Positions 9,844 to 18,298 of a stretch of DNA of 64,000 nt are shown piece by piece. A program made the position numbers and the translations under genes. Each line of letters opens with the position of its first letter. The first letter of the stretch is position 1. The stretch is from Desulfospira sp963664655 (GTDB taxonomy: Bacteria > Desulfobacterota > Desulfobacteria > Desulfobacterales > Desulfobacteraceae), in NCBI GenBank assembly GCA_963664655.2, contig OY761554.1, positions 5,146,001-5,210,000 of the forward strand, in the 5' to 3' direction. Under the pieces are notes generated by a model. It saw nothing but the letters and a program-made list of their open reading frames with translations, had not been told where the DNA came from and did no database searches.

Positions 9844-10040
9844 GATAATACCCTCCCTTAAAAGTGGAAATTTATCCTGGTAGTGCAGGATGAAATTATT
9901 ATACATTTTTTTGGGATAAATGTTTGAGTTTTTCATACGAACTCGTTGAAAAATATACTGATCTACAGTTCTGTTCGGTGAAAAACCTAAGAATAAGGAG
10001 GTTCCACTGAAAAAAGAACAGGTCTCTTCTATTGGTGCCA

Positions 10041-10069
10041 TTGAACAACCTATTAAAAGGTGCTATTAT
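10041..10069 (+). promoter_or_regulatory. Likely sigma-70 promoter of the toxin-antitoxin operon
   Basis: A TTGAAC -35 box (10041-10046) and TATTAT -10 box (10064-10069) are separated by exactly 17 bp, upstream of the antitoxin gene at 10108. AT-rich, partly palindromic DNA around the -10 box could be the autoregulatory operator, as Phd-type antitoxins usually bind their own promoter. Confidence 0.55.
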
Positions 10070-10107
10070 TTGATCTATAAATAGGCCTAAAATATAAAAG
10101 GTGGATA

Positions 10108-10377
10108 ATGAAAGCAAAATTTTCAGAGGATATTGTTCCGATAAGTGACCTTAAAGCGAATCCCGGGAGAATTGTCCGACAGGTTCAGGAAGGCCACCGG
10201 CCAGTTGTTTTAACGAATCGTGGTCGGGGTGTCGCAGTCGTTCAATCTCTTAGTGATTTTGAGGCCGAGTCTGAGGAACGTTCCTTCATGAAAGGTATCC
10301 TTAAAGGCATGGTTGATTTAGAAGAAGGAAGAGAGCTTAGCCTTGAAGATGTGAAAAAACGCCTGAACCTTAAATAA
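10108..10377 (+). CDS. Phd/YefM-family antitoxin
   Basis: An 89-residue protein with the Phd/YefM N-terminal DNA-binding fold: an I-S-D-L-K-A-N-P motif and the R-P-V-V-L-T-N-R-G-R-G-V-A-V strand pattern. The C-terminal half (about 50-89) is acidic and helical, the part that wraps the toxin. An aaggtgg site precedes the ATG. The toxin gene starts one base after its stop, a typical antitoxin-first operon. It should neutralise the ParE-like toxin and repress the shared promoter. Confidence 0.9.
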   Translation: MKAKFSEDIVPISDLKANPGRIVRQVQEGHRPVVLTNRGRGVAVVQSLSDFEAESEERSFMKGILKGMVDLEEGRELSLEDVKKRLNLK

Positions 10378-10378
10378 T

Positions 10379-10678
10379 ATGCCGAAACATTTAAAAATTT
10401 CGTTTGCTCTCTCAGCTGTTACTGATCTGGAAGATGTCCTTGAATTTTACAAAGAGCAAAAAGTTCCTCATGTTGGTGAAAGACTTGTTCAAAAAGTTTT
10501 TCAAGACATAGAGCTTCTTTCAGAACAACCTGACATTGGAAGAATTGTTCCCGAGTTCGATTTAAAATACTTAAGGGAATTGATACGCCCGCCCTTTAGA
10601 ATAGTTTATCGTAGGGATACGGACAAAATCAGAATAGTCAGGGTTTGGCGCAGTGAAAGATTATTAATTTTACCTTAA
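10379..10678 (+). CDS. RelE/ParE-family toxin
   Basis: A 99-residue protein of the RelE/ParE superfamily. Seen: the N-terminal A-V-x-D-L-E-D-V-L-E-F-Y helix, a P-D-I-G-R-I-V-P strand entry, and the C-terminal P-P-F-R-I-V-Y-R-R-D-x-D-K-I-R-I-V-R-V-W-R-S-E-R core. The overall layout is closer to ParE (gyrase-directed) than to RelE (ribosome-dependent RNase), but the target cannot be settled from sequence. It is tightly coupled to the antitoxin gene. It probably stabilises the island. Confidence 0.9.
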   Translation: MPKHLKISFALSAVTDLEDVLEFYKEQKVPHVGERLVQKVFQDIELLSEQPDIGRIVPEFDLKYLRELIRPPFRIVYRRDTDKIRIVRVWRSERLLILP

Positions 10679-11033
10679 AATTACAACCTCTTTACCGCTT
10701 AGTAGAGGCATCTGCTTACTTTCCTATTGAAATCCTGGATACACTGGCATTACAAAAGTTCAGGAAATATCTTTTCTGGGGCCATGTGTACTTCATCTGT
10801 TATTGGTGAGGAGCTTGAAAGCCGGACTTGAGATTTTTGATACCATCATTGTGGACTCTGGTATTACTTGATCGTATTATGGATATCCTTCCCAATCTTT
10901 GAGCGCCCGGGGAATTTTGCTTGATGCAAGTGTTATTGAGTTTTCGGTATCAATATTCTTATGAAGTTCATCCTTGTTCAATCATAGTTTAACCGGTATA
11001 TTTTGTACAATAAGTTGGCTGAAATTAGAAGCG
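10679..11033. other. Gap upstream of the zeta cassette
   Basis: No gene is supported. It contains the left copy of a 48-bp imperfect repeat (10840-10887) whose partner lies behind the zeta cassette. An open frame starting at 10974 runs into the zeta gene, but the family alignment begins about 60 bp later. Confidence 0.4.
10840..10887 (+). repeat. Left copy of 48-bp direct repeat flanking the zeta cassette
   Basis: This segment begins ATACCAT and ends TTATGGATATC. It aligns without gaps to 11862-11909 with 35 of 48 bases identical, best conserved at both ends. The two copies bracket the zeta toxin and its small partner. They may be recombination scars, regulatory sites or ends of a cassette. 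Confidence 0.5.
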
Positions 11034-11564
11034 ATGATGATGTTGGGACATAAAAGATTAAAATGCTACATTATTGCAGGGCCTAACGGGGCTGGGAAAA
11101 CCACTTTTGCAGAGAACTATCTCCCAGTGGAGGCTGAATGCTTAAATTTTATAAACGCTGATATGATTGCAAAAGGGATTGCTCCTTTCAACCCGGAAAG
11201 CGTTGCCATAGAAGCGGGAAAAATATTTTTAAAACGTATCGAAACATTGACCTCAAACAAAGTTTCATTTGCATTTGAGACAACGCTAAGTGGATTGAAT
11301 TTCATTGATCGAATTAAAAAATGGCGGGCAGTTGGTTATGAAGTCATATTGTATTTTTTATATTTGCCCGATGCCGAACTGGCGGTAAGACGTGTAAGAC
11401 TCCGGGTCGCCCAAGGAGGGCATAGTGTGCCGGAAGATGTGATTATCCGAAGGTATAGTAGAGGCTGGGATAATTTTCAAAAGCATTATAAACAGCTCGT
11501 CAATGACTGGATTGTTTTCGATAATTCCGGAGATCAACCTTTGATCATGGAGGAAAAACAATGA
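11034..11564 (+). CDS. Zeta-toxin-family P-loop kinase
   Basis: About 176 residues from the ATG at 11034; further ATGs at 11037 and 11040 and an upstream one at 10974 are open. It has a Walker A (AGPNGAGKTTF) near the start, the F-I-N-A-D-x-I-A zeta motif, F-A-F-E-T-T-L-S-G, an R-x-x-x-R-V-x-x-R-V stretch and a G-G-H-x-V-P loop. Zeta toxins phosphorylate UDP-activated sugars and block wall synthesis; some relatives act on other small molecules. Many chromosomal homologues are paired with very small genes, as here: a 55-codon gene overlaps its stop by 4 bp (ATGA). Activity is inferred from motifs only. Confidence 0.85.
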   Translation: MMMLGHKRLKCYIIAGPNGAGKTTFAENYLPVEAECLNFINADMIAKGIAPFNPESVAIEAGKIFLKRIETLTSNKVSFAFETTLSGLNFIDRIKKWRAVGYEVILYFLYLPDAELAVRRVRLRVAQGGHSVPEDVIIRRYSRGWDNFQKHYKQLVNDWIVFDNSGDQPLIMEEKQ

Positions 11565-11728
11565 AAAATGAATCTAATTCAAAATCTGCACTTGACGCAA
11601 TGCGCAGAGCCGCAATCGAAGCAATTGAAAAAGCAGCAAATCTGGGCTTGGAAATACCTGAGTGGAGAAATGGGGAAATAGTTTACGTGAACGCAAAGAA
11701 AAAATTGAAAAGGCTTCGTTGTTCTTGA
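11561..11728 (+). CDS. 55-residue partner of the zeta toxin, putative antitoxin
   Basis: The ATG at 11561 overlaps the zeta stop as ATGA, and aggag lies about 7 bp upstream, so translational coupling is expected. The product starts MKNESNSKSALDAMRRAAIEAIEK, has an Ala/Lys-rich helix (about 10-27), a W-R-N-G-E-I-V-Y-V strand and a basic tail (KKKLKRLRCS). Small proteins of this layout commonly follow zeta-type kinase genes. The antitoxin role is inferred from position and size; no family was identified with certainty. Confidence 0.75.
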   Translation: MKNESNSKSALDAMRRAAIEAIEKAANLGLEIPEWRNGEIVYVNAKKKLKRLRCS

Positions 11729-12152
11729 TTTAAAATTCTTCTGGTGACAGACTACCATTTTTTGTCATAAAAAGATCAAAAAAGCAACATCCACAGATCT
11801 ATCAAGGGTTCAATTGCTCTGGTAATCCTGCCCTATAAATTTTTATCAAAACGGGAGACTAATACCATTATTGTGGATATGGGCATCCCGTATTTGCATT
11901 ATGGATATCACCCGAATATCTTAGTATAGGCTGATATAAGAACGGTGAACTTCTGACAAACCAATTCACTAAATATTTTCCCCCTGAATATTCTTTACAC
12001 GTGTCAGCGATACTGATATGCAATTCATGTAGATACTATGATGATATCCGAATTGGTTATCCTTTAATTCCTCATGATATGCGGTTAGATATCAGATCAC
12101 TCAAGATAACCGGACAACCGGAGAGTTACAAGTTCTCTAAAAGGAAAATTAA
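11729..12152. other. Gap after the zeta cassette
   Basis: No convincing gene. A 62-codon frame at 12001-12189 has no ribosome binding site and overlaps the next gene. The right copy of the 48-bp repeat lies at 11862-11909. The final 30 bp hold an aaaagg-type site for the gene at 12153. Confidence 0.4.
11862..11909 (+). repeat. Right copy of 48-bp direct repeat flanking the zeta cassette
   Basis: Partner of 10840-10887: same length, about 73% identity, the same ATACCAT start and TTATGGATATC end. It lies 133 bp after the small antitoxin gene. Confidence 0.5.
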
Positions 12153-12821
12153 ATGGGACAGCTTGAAACAAATTCTCGGGACAGATTAGTAAGCGTTGCG
12201 AAGGCTGCAGCAGGAGCACTTCCATTTGTTGGAACATTGGTTGCAGAAACATTAGATACTGTGGTACCGAACTTGAGATTTGAAAGAGTTGTTAGTTTCC
12301 TACAAAGTCTTGAACAAAAAGTAACACAATTGGAAGAACAAGTGTCACTGTTCGAGAAAAATCTTCGAACAGAAGAAGGCTTGGATATATTTGAAGAAGG
12401 AATTGTCCAGGCCACTAGAGCCGTTTCTGAAGAAAGAAAAGAGCGCTTAGCAAAATTAGTTTCCAAGTCTCTGACTTCTGAGCAAATCAAATATGCAGAA
12501 AGCAAGAAGTTGCTCAATCTACATAGAGAGCTTACTGATCCTGAAATTGTATGGCTTATCTATTATTCCTTGAACCCAGTTTTAGGAAAAGGGCCTCATT
12601 CAGAATGGATAGAGAAGCACCCTGAAATACTTAGGCCCATCAGTAAGGTGATGGGTGCTCCTCAAGAGCAGCATGAAAGAGCCGCGCTTCAGGACAGCTA
12701 CAAAGCGACCCTTTTAAGGCTTGGGTTAACAGAAGAGAGAAGAGGCACAGCCGGTATTTCTACACTCGGTCGAATGTTGGTTTCATACATTTCAGATGAG
12801 CTTGAAGAAAAAGAGAGCTAA
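12153..12821 (+). CDS. Unknown coiled-coil protein next to PHP-SMC ATPase
   Basis: A 222-residue protein I do not recognise. Visible parts: a hydrophobic, Ala/Gly-rich amphipathic segment (AAAGALPFVGTLVAETL, about 18-34), a coiled coil (about 43-75, heptads QSLEQKVTQLEEQVSLFEKNL), a charged middle and a helical C-terminal half. It lies about 100 bp upstream of the PHP-SMC ATPase on the same strand, so the two probably form one module. The amphipathic segment could insert into membrane, which would suit an effector or sensor, but this is speculation. An aaaagg site lies upstream. Confidence 0.6.
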   Translation: MGQLETNSRDRLVSVAKAAAGALPFVGTLVAETLDTVVPNLRFERVVSFLQSLEQKVTQLEEQVSLFEKNLRTEEGLDIFEEGIVQATRAVSEERKERLAKLVSKSLTSEQIKYAESKKLLNLHRELTDPEIVWLIYYSLNPVLGKGPHSEWIEKHPEILRPISKVMGAPQEQHERAALQDSYKATLLRLGLTEERRGTAGISTLGRMLVSYISDELEEKES

Positions 12822-12928
12822 CAAATAGCTTTACAGCCGTGAATCACGTGCTGACTAAAAGCGGTCAAAAGAACCTAATTGTTGATTGAATTGATAGCAA
12901 ACTGAACAATTTTTGCAAAAGGTCTGTG

Positions 12929-15817
12929 ATGGAAAACAAATACCCAAAAGGTGCAGAGTGGCGGAAATGGGACCTACATCTCCATACTCCTTCATCTTAT
13001 GACTACTATGATAAGAGCGTTACGGATAAAGATATAATAGATACTTTAGCAGCAAATGAAATTTCGGTTGCGGCCATAACAGATCATCATGTGATAGATG
13101 TTGAAAGAATAAAAAAGCTTCAAGATCTTGGTCAAGAAAAAGAGATTACTATTCTTCCAGGTATTGAAATTTTGTCCGACGCACGTGGCTCAGAGCCTGT
13201 CCACTTCATAGGTATCTTTCCAGAAGACTGCATGCTGGAGCATATATGGGGACAAATCAAAAATAAAACTGCGATAAGCAGAATCGTTGGGGAAGGAAAG
13301 AAAGCCAATGAAGTTTACTGCAACCTCATAGAAACAACTAAATTGATACATGAACTCGGTGGAGTCATAACAATTCATTCTGGGAAAAAACATGGGAGCG
13401 TTGAAACGATAACAAACTCGTTAGCACATGCGATGGCTCAAAAAGAAGACATTGCAGAAAATGTAGAAGTTTTTGAATTAGGCAAGCCAAGTGACCAAAA
13501 AGGTTATAATGAGGTAGTATTCCCTGCTATCAACAAAGTCCTGCCAATGGTTATTTGCTCTGACAACCACAATATAAAAGATTATCAATTTAAAGAGAAC
13601 TGTTGGATTAAGGCTGATCCTAATTTTTTGGGATTCGAACAGGTCGTTAACGAGCCTGAGGAGCGAGTTTTTATTGGGTCAGAACCTCCATTATTGAACA
13701 AAGTTGCTACAAATCGAACAAAATATATTAAAAAACTCTCCGTAAAAAGTTCACCAGGATATACAGGCGTTAGTGGAAAGTGGTTTGATGATATAAATAT
13801 TCCATTAAATCATGAGCTTGTAGCAATAATTGGCAATAAGGGTAGCGGAAAGAGTGCTGTTGCTGATATCATTTCTCTTTGTTCGAATTATTATAATGAC
13901 AAGGATTTTTCTTTTCTTACCTCAAATAAATTCCGTGAAAAATCAGGAAAAATTGCAAAAAATTTTGAAGCAACATTGACTTGGGAAAGTGATAAGCCTT
14001 ATCAAAAAAACCTCAATGATGTTCCTGATGCCACAGAAGTTTTAACTGTAAAATACATTCCTCAAGGACGGTTTGAACGCCTTACTAACGAAATTAGTAC
14101 TGTAGAAGATTTTCAGAAAGAGATCGAAAGCGTTGTATTTTCACATATTCCTGAAAGTGAGAGATTGGGTGCAAAATCATTCCAAGAACTCATTGATAAA
14201 AAATCTTCTTCCGTTGATTCTGAGCTCTATACTCTTAAAGACGATATCAACGATATCAATAAGCAAATTGTTGCATTGGAGAAAAAGGATAATCCTTCTT
14301 ATCGAAAAGAGCTTGAAAATAAAATTGAAAAGAAGTTGGAAGAACTCAATGCCCTAATAGAACCAGAAGAGGTTTCTGATCCAAATGATGATCCAGAAAA
14401 AAAGAAGAAAAGTGAATCAATAAACAAACAAATCAATGGGATAAAAAATGATATAGAGGCTATTGAAAATAAAATTTCTACGGCTGAGACCCAAAAAAAG
14501 CAAGCTTTAAATGATCAGCAGGCTCTGATAACCGTTAAATCAGGAATAGAACAAAAAGAAGTCGAATTGAAACGCTTTAAAGAAGACAAAAAGCAAGAAT
14601 TAAAAGAATTTAATATCGATATAGATAAATTAATCTCCTTGAGTGTGGATTTTTCTGAAATCGACATGCTAATTGCTGAAAAAAAGGACAAATTAGAAAG
14701 TGCTCTGGTATTACTTGGGGAAAAGACTGGTGAAAAAGGATATGTATCTTTACAAGATCAATTTAAAGAAAAACAAAAAATCCTTAAAGCAGAAACATCG
14801 AAGTTAGACACAGAGCAAAAACTTTTTCAGGAGTACTTAGCAGACAGAGCCAAATGGGAACAAGAAAAAACAAAAATTATTGGATCAAATAATCAACCAG
14901 ATACTTTGGAGTTTTACAAAACAGAAGTCAGGTATCTTGACAATAATTTGGGAGCCGAACTTGAAACCAAATATGAAGAACGAAGGGAAATAACACGCAA
15001 TATCTTTGATAAAAAGCAGGAGGTGATAGCGGTATATAAAGATGCCAGAAAGCGGTTGAACGAGATTATTCAAAAAAATTCTAAAACACTGAAAGATTAT
15101 AAGATCGATGTTGATGCATTCATGACAACAAAAAACGATTTCTCAGAACGATTTCTTAATTATATCGATAAAAATAAAAAAGGGTCGTTCTATTCTCAGG
15201 AAGGCGCAGAATCTAAGTTTAAAGCGTTGGTTTCTGAACTAAATTTTGATCAAAAAGAGGATGTAATTTCTTTTCTTGACAGCATTATTGACGCTCTGAA
15301 AGAGGACAAAAGAGAGAAACAAAATGGCGAACAACGAATTGTTTCAGATCAGGTCAAGAACATTGCAGAACTATATAGTTATTTATTTTCGTTGGATTTT
15401 TTAGAAAACAATTATCAGCTAAAACAAGGAGATAAAAATTTAGAACAGTTGTCTCCTGGTGAGAGAGGAGCCCTGTTACTTGTATTCTATTTGCTATTAG
15501 ATAAAAGTGATATCCCTTTAATAATAGACCAACCTGAAGATAATTTAGATAATCACAGTGTTGCAAAAATTCTAGTTCCGTTTATAAAAATGGCTAAGAA
15601 AAATCGTCAAATAATCATGGTAACTCATAATCCAAACCTTGCAGTTGTGGCAGATGCTGAGCAAGTAATCTATGTAAAGTTAGATAAAGAGAATGATTAT
15701 GAATTTTCGACTGTTTTAGGGAGTATCGAGGATCGAGAAGTAAATGAAAAAATAGTAGCAGTCCTTGAAGGGGCAATGCCTGCCTTCAATATACGAAAAA
15801 GAAAATATTATGATTAG
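12929..15817 (+). CDS. PHP domain-SMC-like ATPase (TrlF-type)
   Basis: About 962 residues from the ATG at 12929 (a GTG lies one codon upstream; aaaagg site before both). The N-terminal PHP metallo-phosphoesterase domain (about 10-240) shows D-L-H-L-H-T-P, A-I-T-D-H-H, I-H-S-G and C-S-D-N-H-N. An ABC/SMC-type ATPase follows: Walker A GNKGSGKS near 302, a very long Glu/Lys-rich coiled coil (about 420-800), signature L-S-P-G-E-R near 841, Walker B L-I-I-D-Q-P-E-D-N-L-D near 864 and an H-loop V-T-H-N. This order matches the TrlF-type AAA/ABC ATPases found in defence islands. The PHP part likely cleaves nucleic acid or nucleotides once the ATPase senses a target; this is inferred, not shown. Confidence 0.85.
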   Translation: MENKYPKGAEWRKWDLHLHTPSSYDYYDKSVTDKDIIDTLAANEISVAAITDHHVIDVERIKKLQDLGQEKEITILPGIEILSDARGSEPVHFIGIFPEDCMLEHIWGQIKNKTAISRIVGEGKKANEVYCNLIETTKLIHELGGVITIHSGKKHGSVETITNSLAHAMAQKEDIAENVEVFELGKPSDQKGYNEVVFPAINKVLPMVICSDNHNIKDYQFKENCWIKADPNFLGFEQVVNEPEERVFIGSEPPLLNKVATNRTKYIKKLSVKSSPGYTGVSGKWFDDINIPLNHELVAIIGNKGSGKSAVADIISLCSNYYNDKDFSFLTSNKFREKSGKIAKNFEATLTWESDKPYQKNLNDVPDATEVLTVKYIPQGRFERLTNEISTVEDFQKEIESVVFSHIPESERLGAKSFQELIDKKSSSVDSELYTLKDDINDINKQIVALEKKDNPSYRKELENKIEKKLEELNALIEPEEVSDPNDDPEKKKKSESINKQINGIKNDIEAIENKISTAETQKKQALNDQQALITVKSGIEQKEVELKRFKEDKKQELKEFNIDIDKLISLSVDFSEIDMLIAEKKDKLESALVLLGEKTGEKGYVSLQDQFKEKQKILKAETSKLDTEQKLFQEYLADRAKWEQEKTKIIGSNNQPDTLEFYKTEVRYLDNNLGAELETKYEERREITRNIFDKKQEVIAVYKDARKRLNEIIQKNSKTLKDYKIDVDAFMTTKNDFSERFLNYIDKNKKGSFYSQEGAESKFKALVSELNFDQKEDVISFLDSIIDALKEDKREKQNGEQRIVSDQVKNIAELYSYLFSLDFLENNYQLKQGDKNLEQLSPGERGALLLVFYLLLDKSDIPLIIDQPEDNLDNHSVAKILVPFIKMAKKNRQIIMVTHNPNLAVVADAEQVIYVKLDKENDYEFSTVLGSIEDREVNEKIVAVLEGAMPAFNIRKRKYYD

Positions 15818-15982
15818 CTATTGAGTTTGGCCTATCACCTTGATTTATAAATTACAAGTTTCAAACAATTCAAATCCTGCGGACAAGGCGCAGATTTAGG
15901 TCGTTATGTCCCTGAAAAATTAAGTGGATAAATCATATATAAGTCCTGTTCATAAAAGTACGTTTTCTGTAGGAGGCTATTA

Positions 15983-17140
15983 ATGAAATCAAATGCACCA
16001 GGTCAGCTTTTGGGGTACTCAATCCAATTTCCACGGGCACTATATCACCTTCTGCGAATCGGTCCCGGAGAAACTGTATGTGTTGAGGTTCTTGGTGATG
16101 TGGCTGTAAAAATGAAAAATAACGAAGTGATAACTGAAGAAGACAAATCTTCGCTTCATGGGAAGCCAATTACAGACAAATCTACAGATTTATGGAAAAC
16201 ATTCTCCAATTGGATCGTACCAATAAAGGAAGGTATTCTTGAGGCTAATAAAACAAAATATATCCTTTATTGTAATCAATCAGGACAGCATAGTATTGTG
16301 GATCAATTTAGTGACGCGTCGACTATTGATGATGCAAAGAAAGCGATAAAGAATGCAAAAGACAAATTAAAGGATTTATCCTCAGATCATCTAATTTGGG
16401 ACGATTATGATTTTGTAATAAATCAAAATGAAGAATTATTACGTCAAATAATCTGTAGATTTGAAGTTCAGTATGGATTTGGCGCAGGGTATAATGATGT
16501 CGATATTGAAATCAGAAAAAAAAGTGTGCCCCCCTCCCTAATAGATTTTTTGAGAAACAAAATAAGTGGTTGGTTGTTAGAAACCATTCAAGAGAAAATA
16601 CTCAAAAAAGAACCTGCATGCATTCCTTGGGAGAGTTTCGATCGACAGTTTTTGTCTGTATTTGAGCGTGTCAGGCGACTTGAACTAATAGATTTTGCAC
16701 TTGAAGCCCCTCCAAAAGATGACGAAATAGACAATCAGGTTAAAATTTGGCCACGCTATCTCCGTCAGTTGGATTTGATTGGTCTTACAGATGATGAAAT
16801 TGTCGAGTCAGTTTCCGATTTCTTAAAAGCCGATGTTAATAGGCACAAATGGATAGAAAAAGAGATTATTAATGAAGATATGGCGATAGATTTTGTTAAT
16901 AAACTCAGAGGATTTTGGAAATCGCAAAAGAAAAAAATAGAAATAACAGAAAAAAATTTACCTGATGAGGAGAAAGGTCAGCTTCTTTTAGAAGAATGTA
17001 AGACAAGAAAAGAAACTATTGGGGAGATGACACCTCCATACCCAACAATTGCTGGCACCTATCATGCCCTTGCCGAGGAACCTATTCTTGGCTGGCATCC
17101 ATTTTGGGAAAAGTTGCTGGCAGGCCAGGAGGAGGGATAG
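15983..17140 (+). CDS. ABC three-component (ABC-3C) system, CTD-type component
   Basis: A 385-residue protein with a strong aggagg site. The N-terminal part (about 1-110) is a predicted effector or adaptor domain I cannot name. The C-terminal half is helical and ends with Y-H-A-L-A-E-E-P-I-L-G-W-H-P-x-W, the typical end of the ABC-3C C-terminal domain. The middle component starts 5 bp after its stop, and the DUF3732 ATPase overlaps that gene. ABC-3C systems are conflict/defence systems in which an SMC-like ATPase is coupled through a middle component to an effector. The assignment rests on this gene order and the C-terminal motif. Confidence 0.75.
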   Translation: MKSNAPGQLLGYSIQFPRALYHLLRIGPGETVCVEVLGDVAVKMKNNEVITEEDKSSLHGKPITDKSTDLWKTFSNWIVPIKEGILEANKTKYILYCNQSGQHSIVDQFSDASTIDDAKKAIKNAKDKLKDLSSDHLIWDDYDFVINQNEELLRQIICRFEVQYGFGAGYNDVDIEIRKKSVPPSLIDFLRNKISGWLLETIQEKILKKEPACIPWESFDRQFLSVFERVRRLELIDFALEAPPKDDEIDNQVKIWPRYLRQLDLIGLTDDEIVESVSDFLKADVNRHKWIEKEIINEDMAIDFVNKLRGFWKSQKKKIEITEKNLPDEEKGQLLLEECKTRKETIGEMTPPYPTIAGTYHALAEEPILGWHPFWEKLLAGQEEG

Positions 17141-17145
17141 ATTTG

Positions 17146-17646
17146 ATGAATTTTGTTGAAGAAATCAAAATATGGAACACTCCAATCATTGGTGCTTATT
17201 TACTTTGGCGATTTACCCAAGGGTATATTGAGGGACATAAGGTAGGAGATGCTCCGATCGCGTTGCTCCATTTTGTTGCATGTGCCATTCTTACAAATGA
17301 TAGGCTCTCTTTGCCTGTGAACAATAGGCGGAAGAATCTTCAGTCATATGTTCGTTTTTTTGAAGATAAAAAAGAGGCCGATATATTGTTAAATCTTCAA
17401 TCCCGAATAAAGGAAAAAAGAGGTTATACCCTCACTGCAATCGAGATTGCCATTAGCGAAGGTTTTCTAATTTGGGATATAGAAAGTGGGAAACTATATC
17501 CACGAGAATTATCTAAAAAAAACAAAAAAGGTAATGCTTTAAGGCCAAAAATAAAATCAGATGGTAATAAGGCTGAGGTGCTTGGGAAATGGTTTTCCGA
17601 ACATGATTTATCAACTATTGGTGCATACTTAAACGTGGTGTTTTAA
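17146..17646 (+). CDS. ABC-3C system middle component
   Basis: A 166-residue protein. The ATG at 17146 is chosen because of the ggaggag site 10 bp upstream and because a start at 17104 would overlap the previous gene. It has the middle-component pattern: N-T-P-I-I-G-A-Y-L-L-W-R-F near the start, a helical body, and a C-terminal winged-helix-like stretch ending L-S-T-I-G-A-Y-L-N-V. Its stop overlaps the ATPase start by one base (TAATG). In ABC-3C systems this part links ATPase and effector. It is intact here although its ATPase partner is disrupted. Confidence 0.78.
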   Translation: MNFVEEIKIWNTPIIGAYLLWRFTQGYIEGHKVGDAPIALLHFVACAILTNDRLSLPVNNRRKNLQSYVRFFEDKKEADILLNLQSRIKEKRGYTLTAIEIAISEGFLIWDIESGKLYPRELSKKNKKGNALRPKIKSDGNKAEVLGKWFSEHDLSTIGAYLNVVF

Positions 17647-18286
17647 TGAAATTTCAATTAAAAAAATTAATTATTTGGCCCAAAACGATGTTTTTCCCTC
17701 CTAGAATCGTTGATTTCAAACTCGGGAAAGTTAACGTAATTACTGGAAACTCACGTACTGGTAAATCGGCAATTATTCCAATAATCGATTATTGTTTAGC
17801 GTCAAGTGATTGCTATATCCCCATAGATACAATCCGTGACTATGCGTCTTGGTATGGAATTGTCATTCAAACAGAAACCGAGCAAATAATGATTTGTAGA
17901 AAAGTGCCACAGGATTACAAAGTATCAAATGAGTTTTATCTGAATCGTGGGAGTGTGATTAGCATTCCAAATCAGATAATTGAACCAACTGAAAATAAGG
18001 ATGGAATAAAAAATATTCTAAATACAATATCTTCAGTTCCCTATTTACCATTAACTGGAGATGAAGATGGAAGTGTCGCATATGGTGCACGATTGAGCTT
18101 TCGTGACTTGATGGCATTGATTTTTCAAACTCAGGACATAGTGGCAAATCAAAATATCATTTTCTATAAAACACATGCGCACGCGCATCGGGAACGATTG
18201 CGAAACTGGTTTCCTTTTATACTTGGTGCAGAAACTATAGAAATCTTAAAGGCGAGACAACGTCTTCAAATTGTAGAAAAACGATT

Positions 18287-18294
18287 AAAACATT
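18287..18294 (+). repeat. Left target-site duplication of the 1431-bp IS
   Basis: aaaacatt directly before the left end, identical to 19726-19733 after the right end. Confidence 0.9.
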
Positions 18295-18298
18295 CTGA

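Noticed and set aside
10679..12152. Integron attC sites around the toxin cassettes
   Set aside because: No RYYYAAC/GTTRRRY core pairs with the right spacing were found, and the recombinase does not show an IntI-specific patch.
12001..12189. Small gene before the coiled-coil protein
   Set aside because: No ribosome binding site, no recognisable feature, and it overlaps the start of a better-supported gene.
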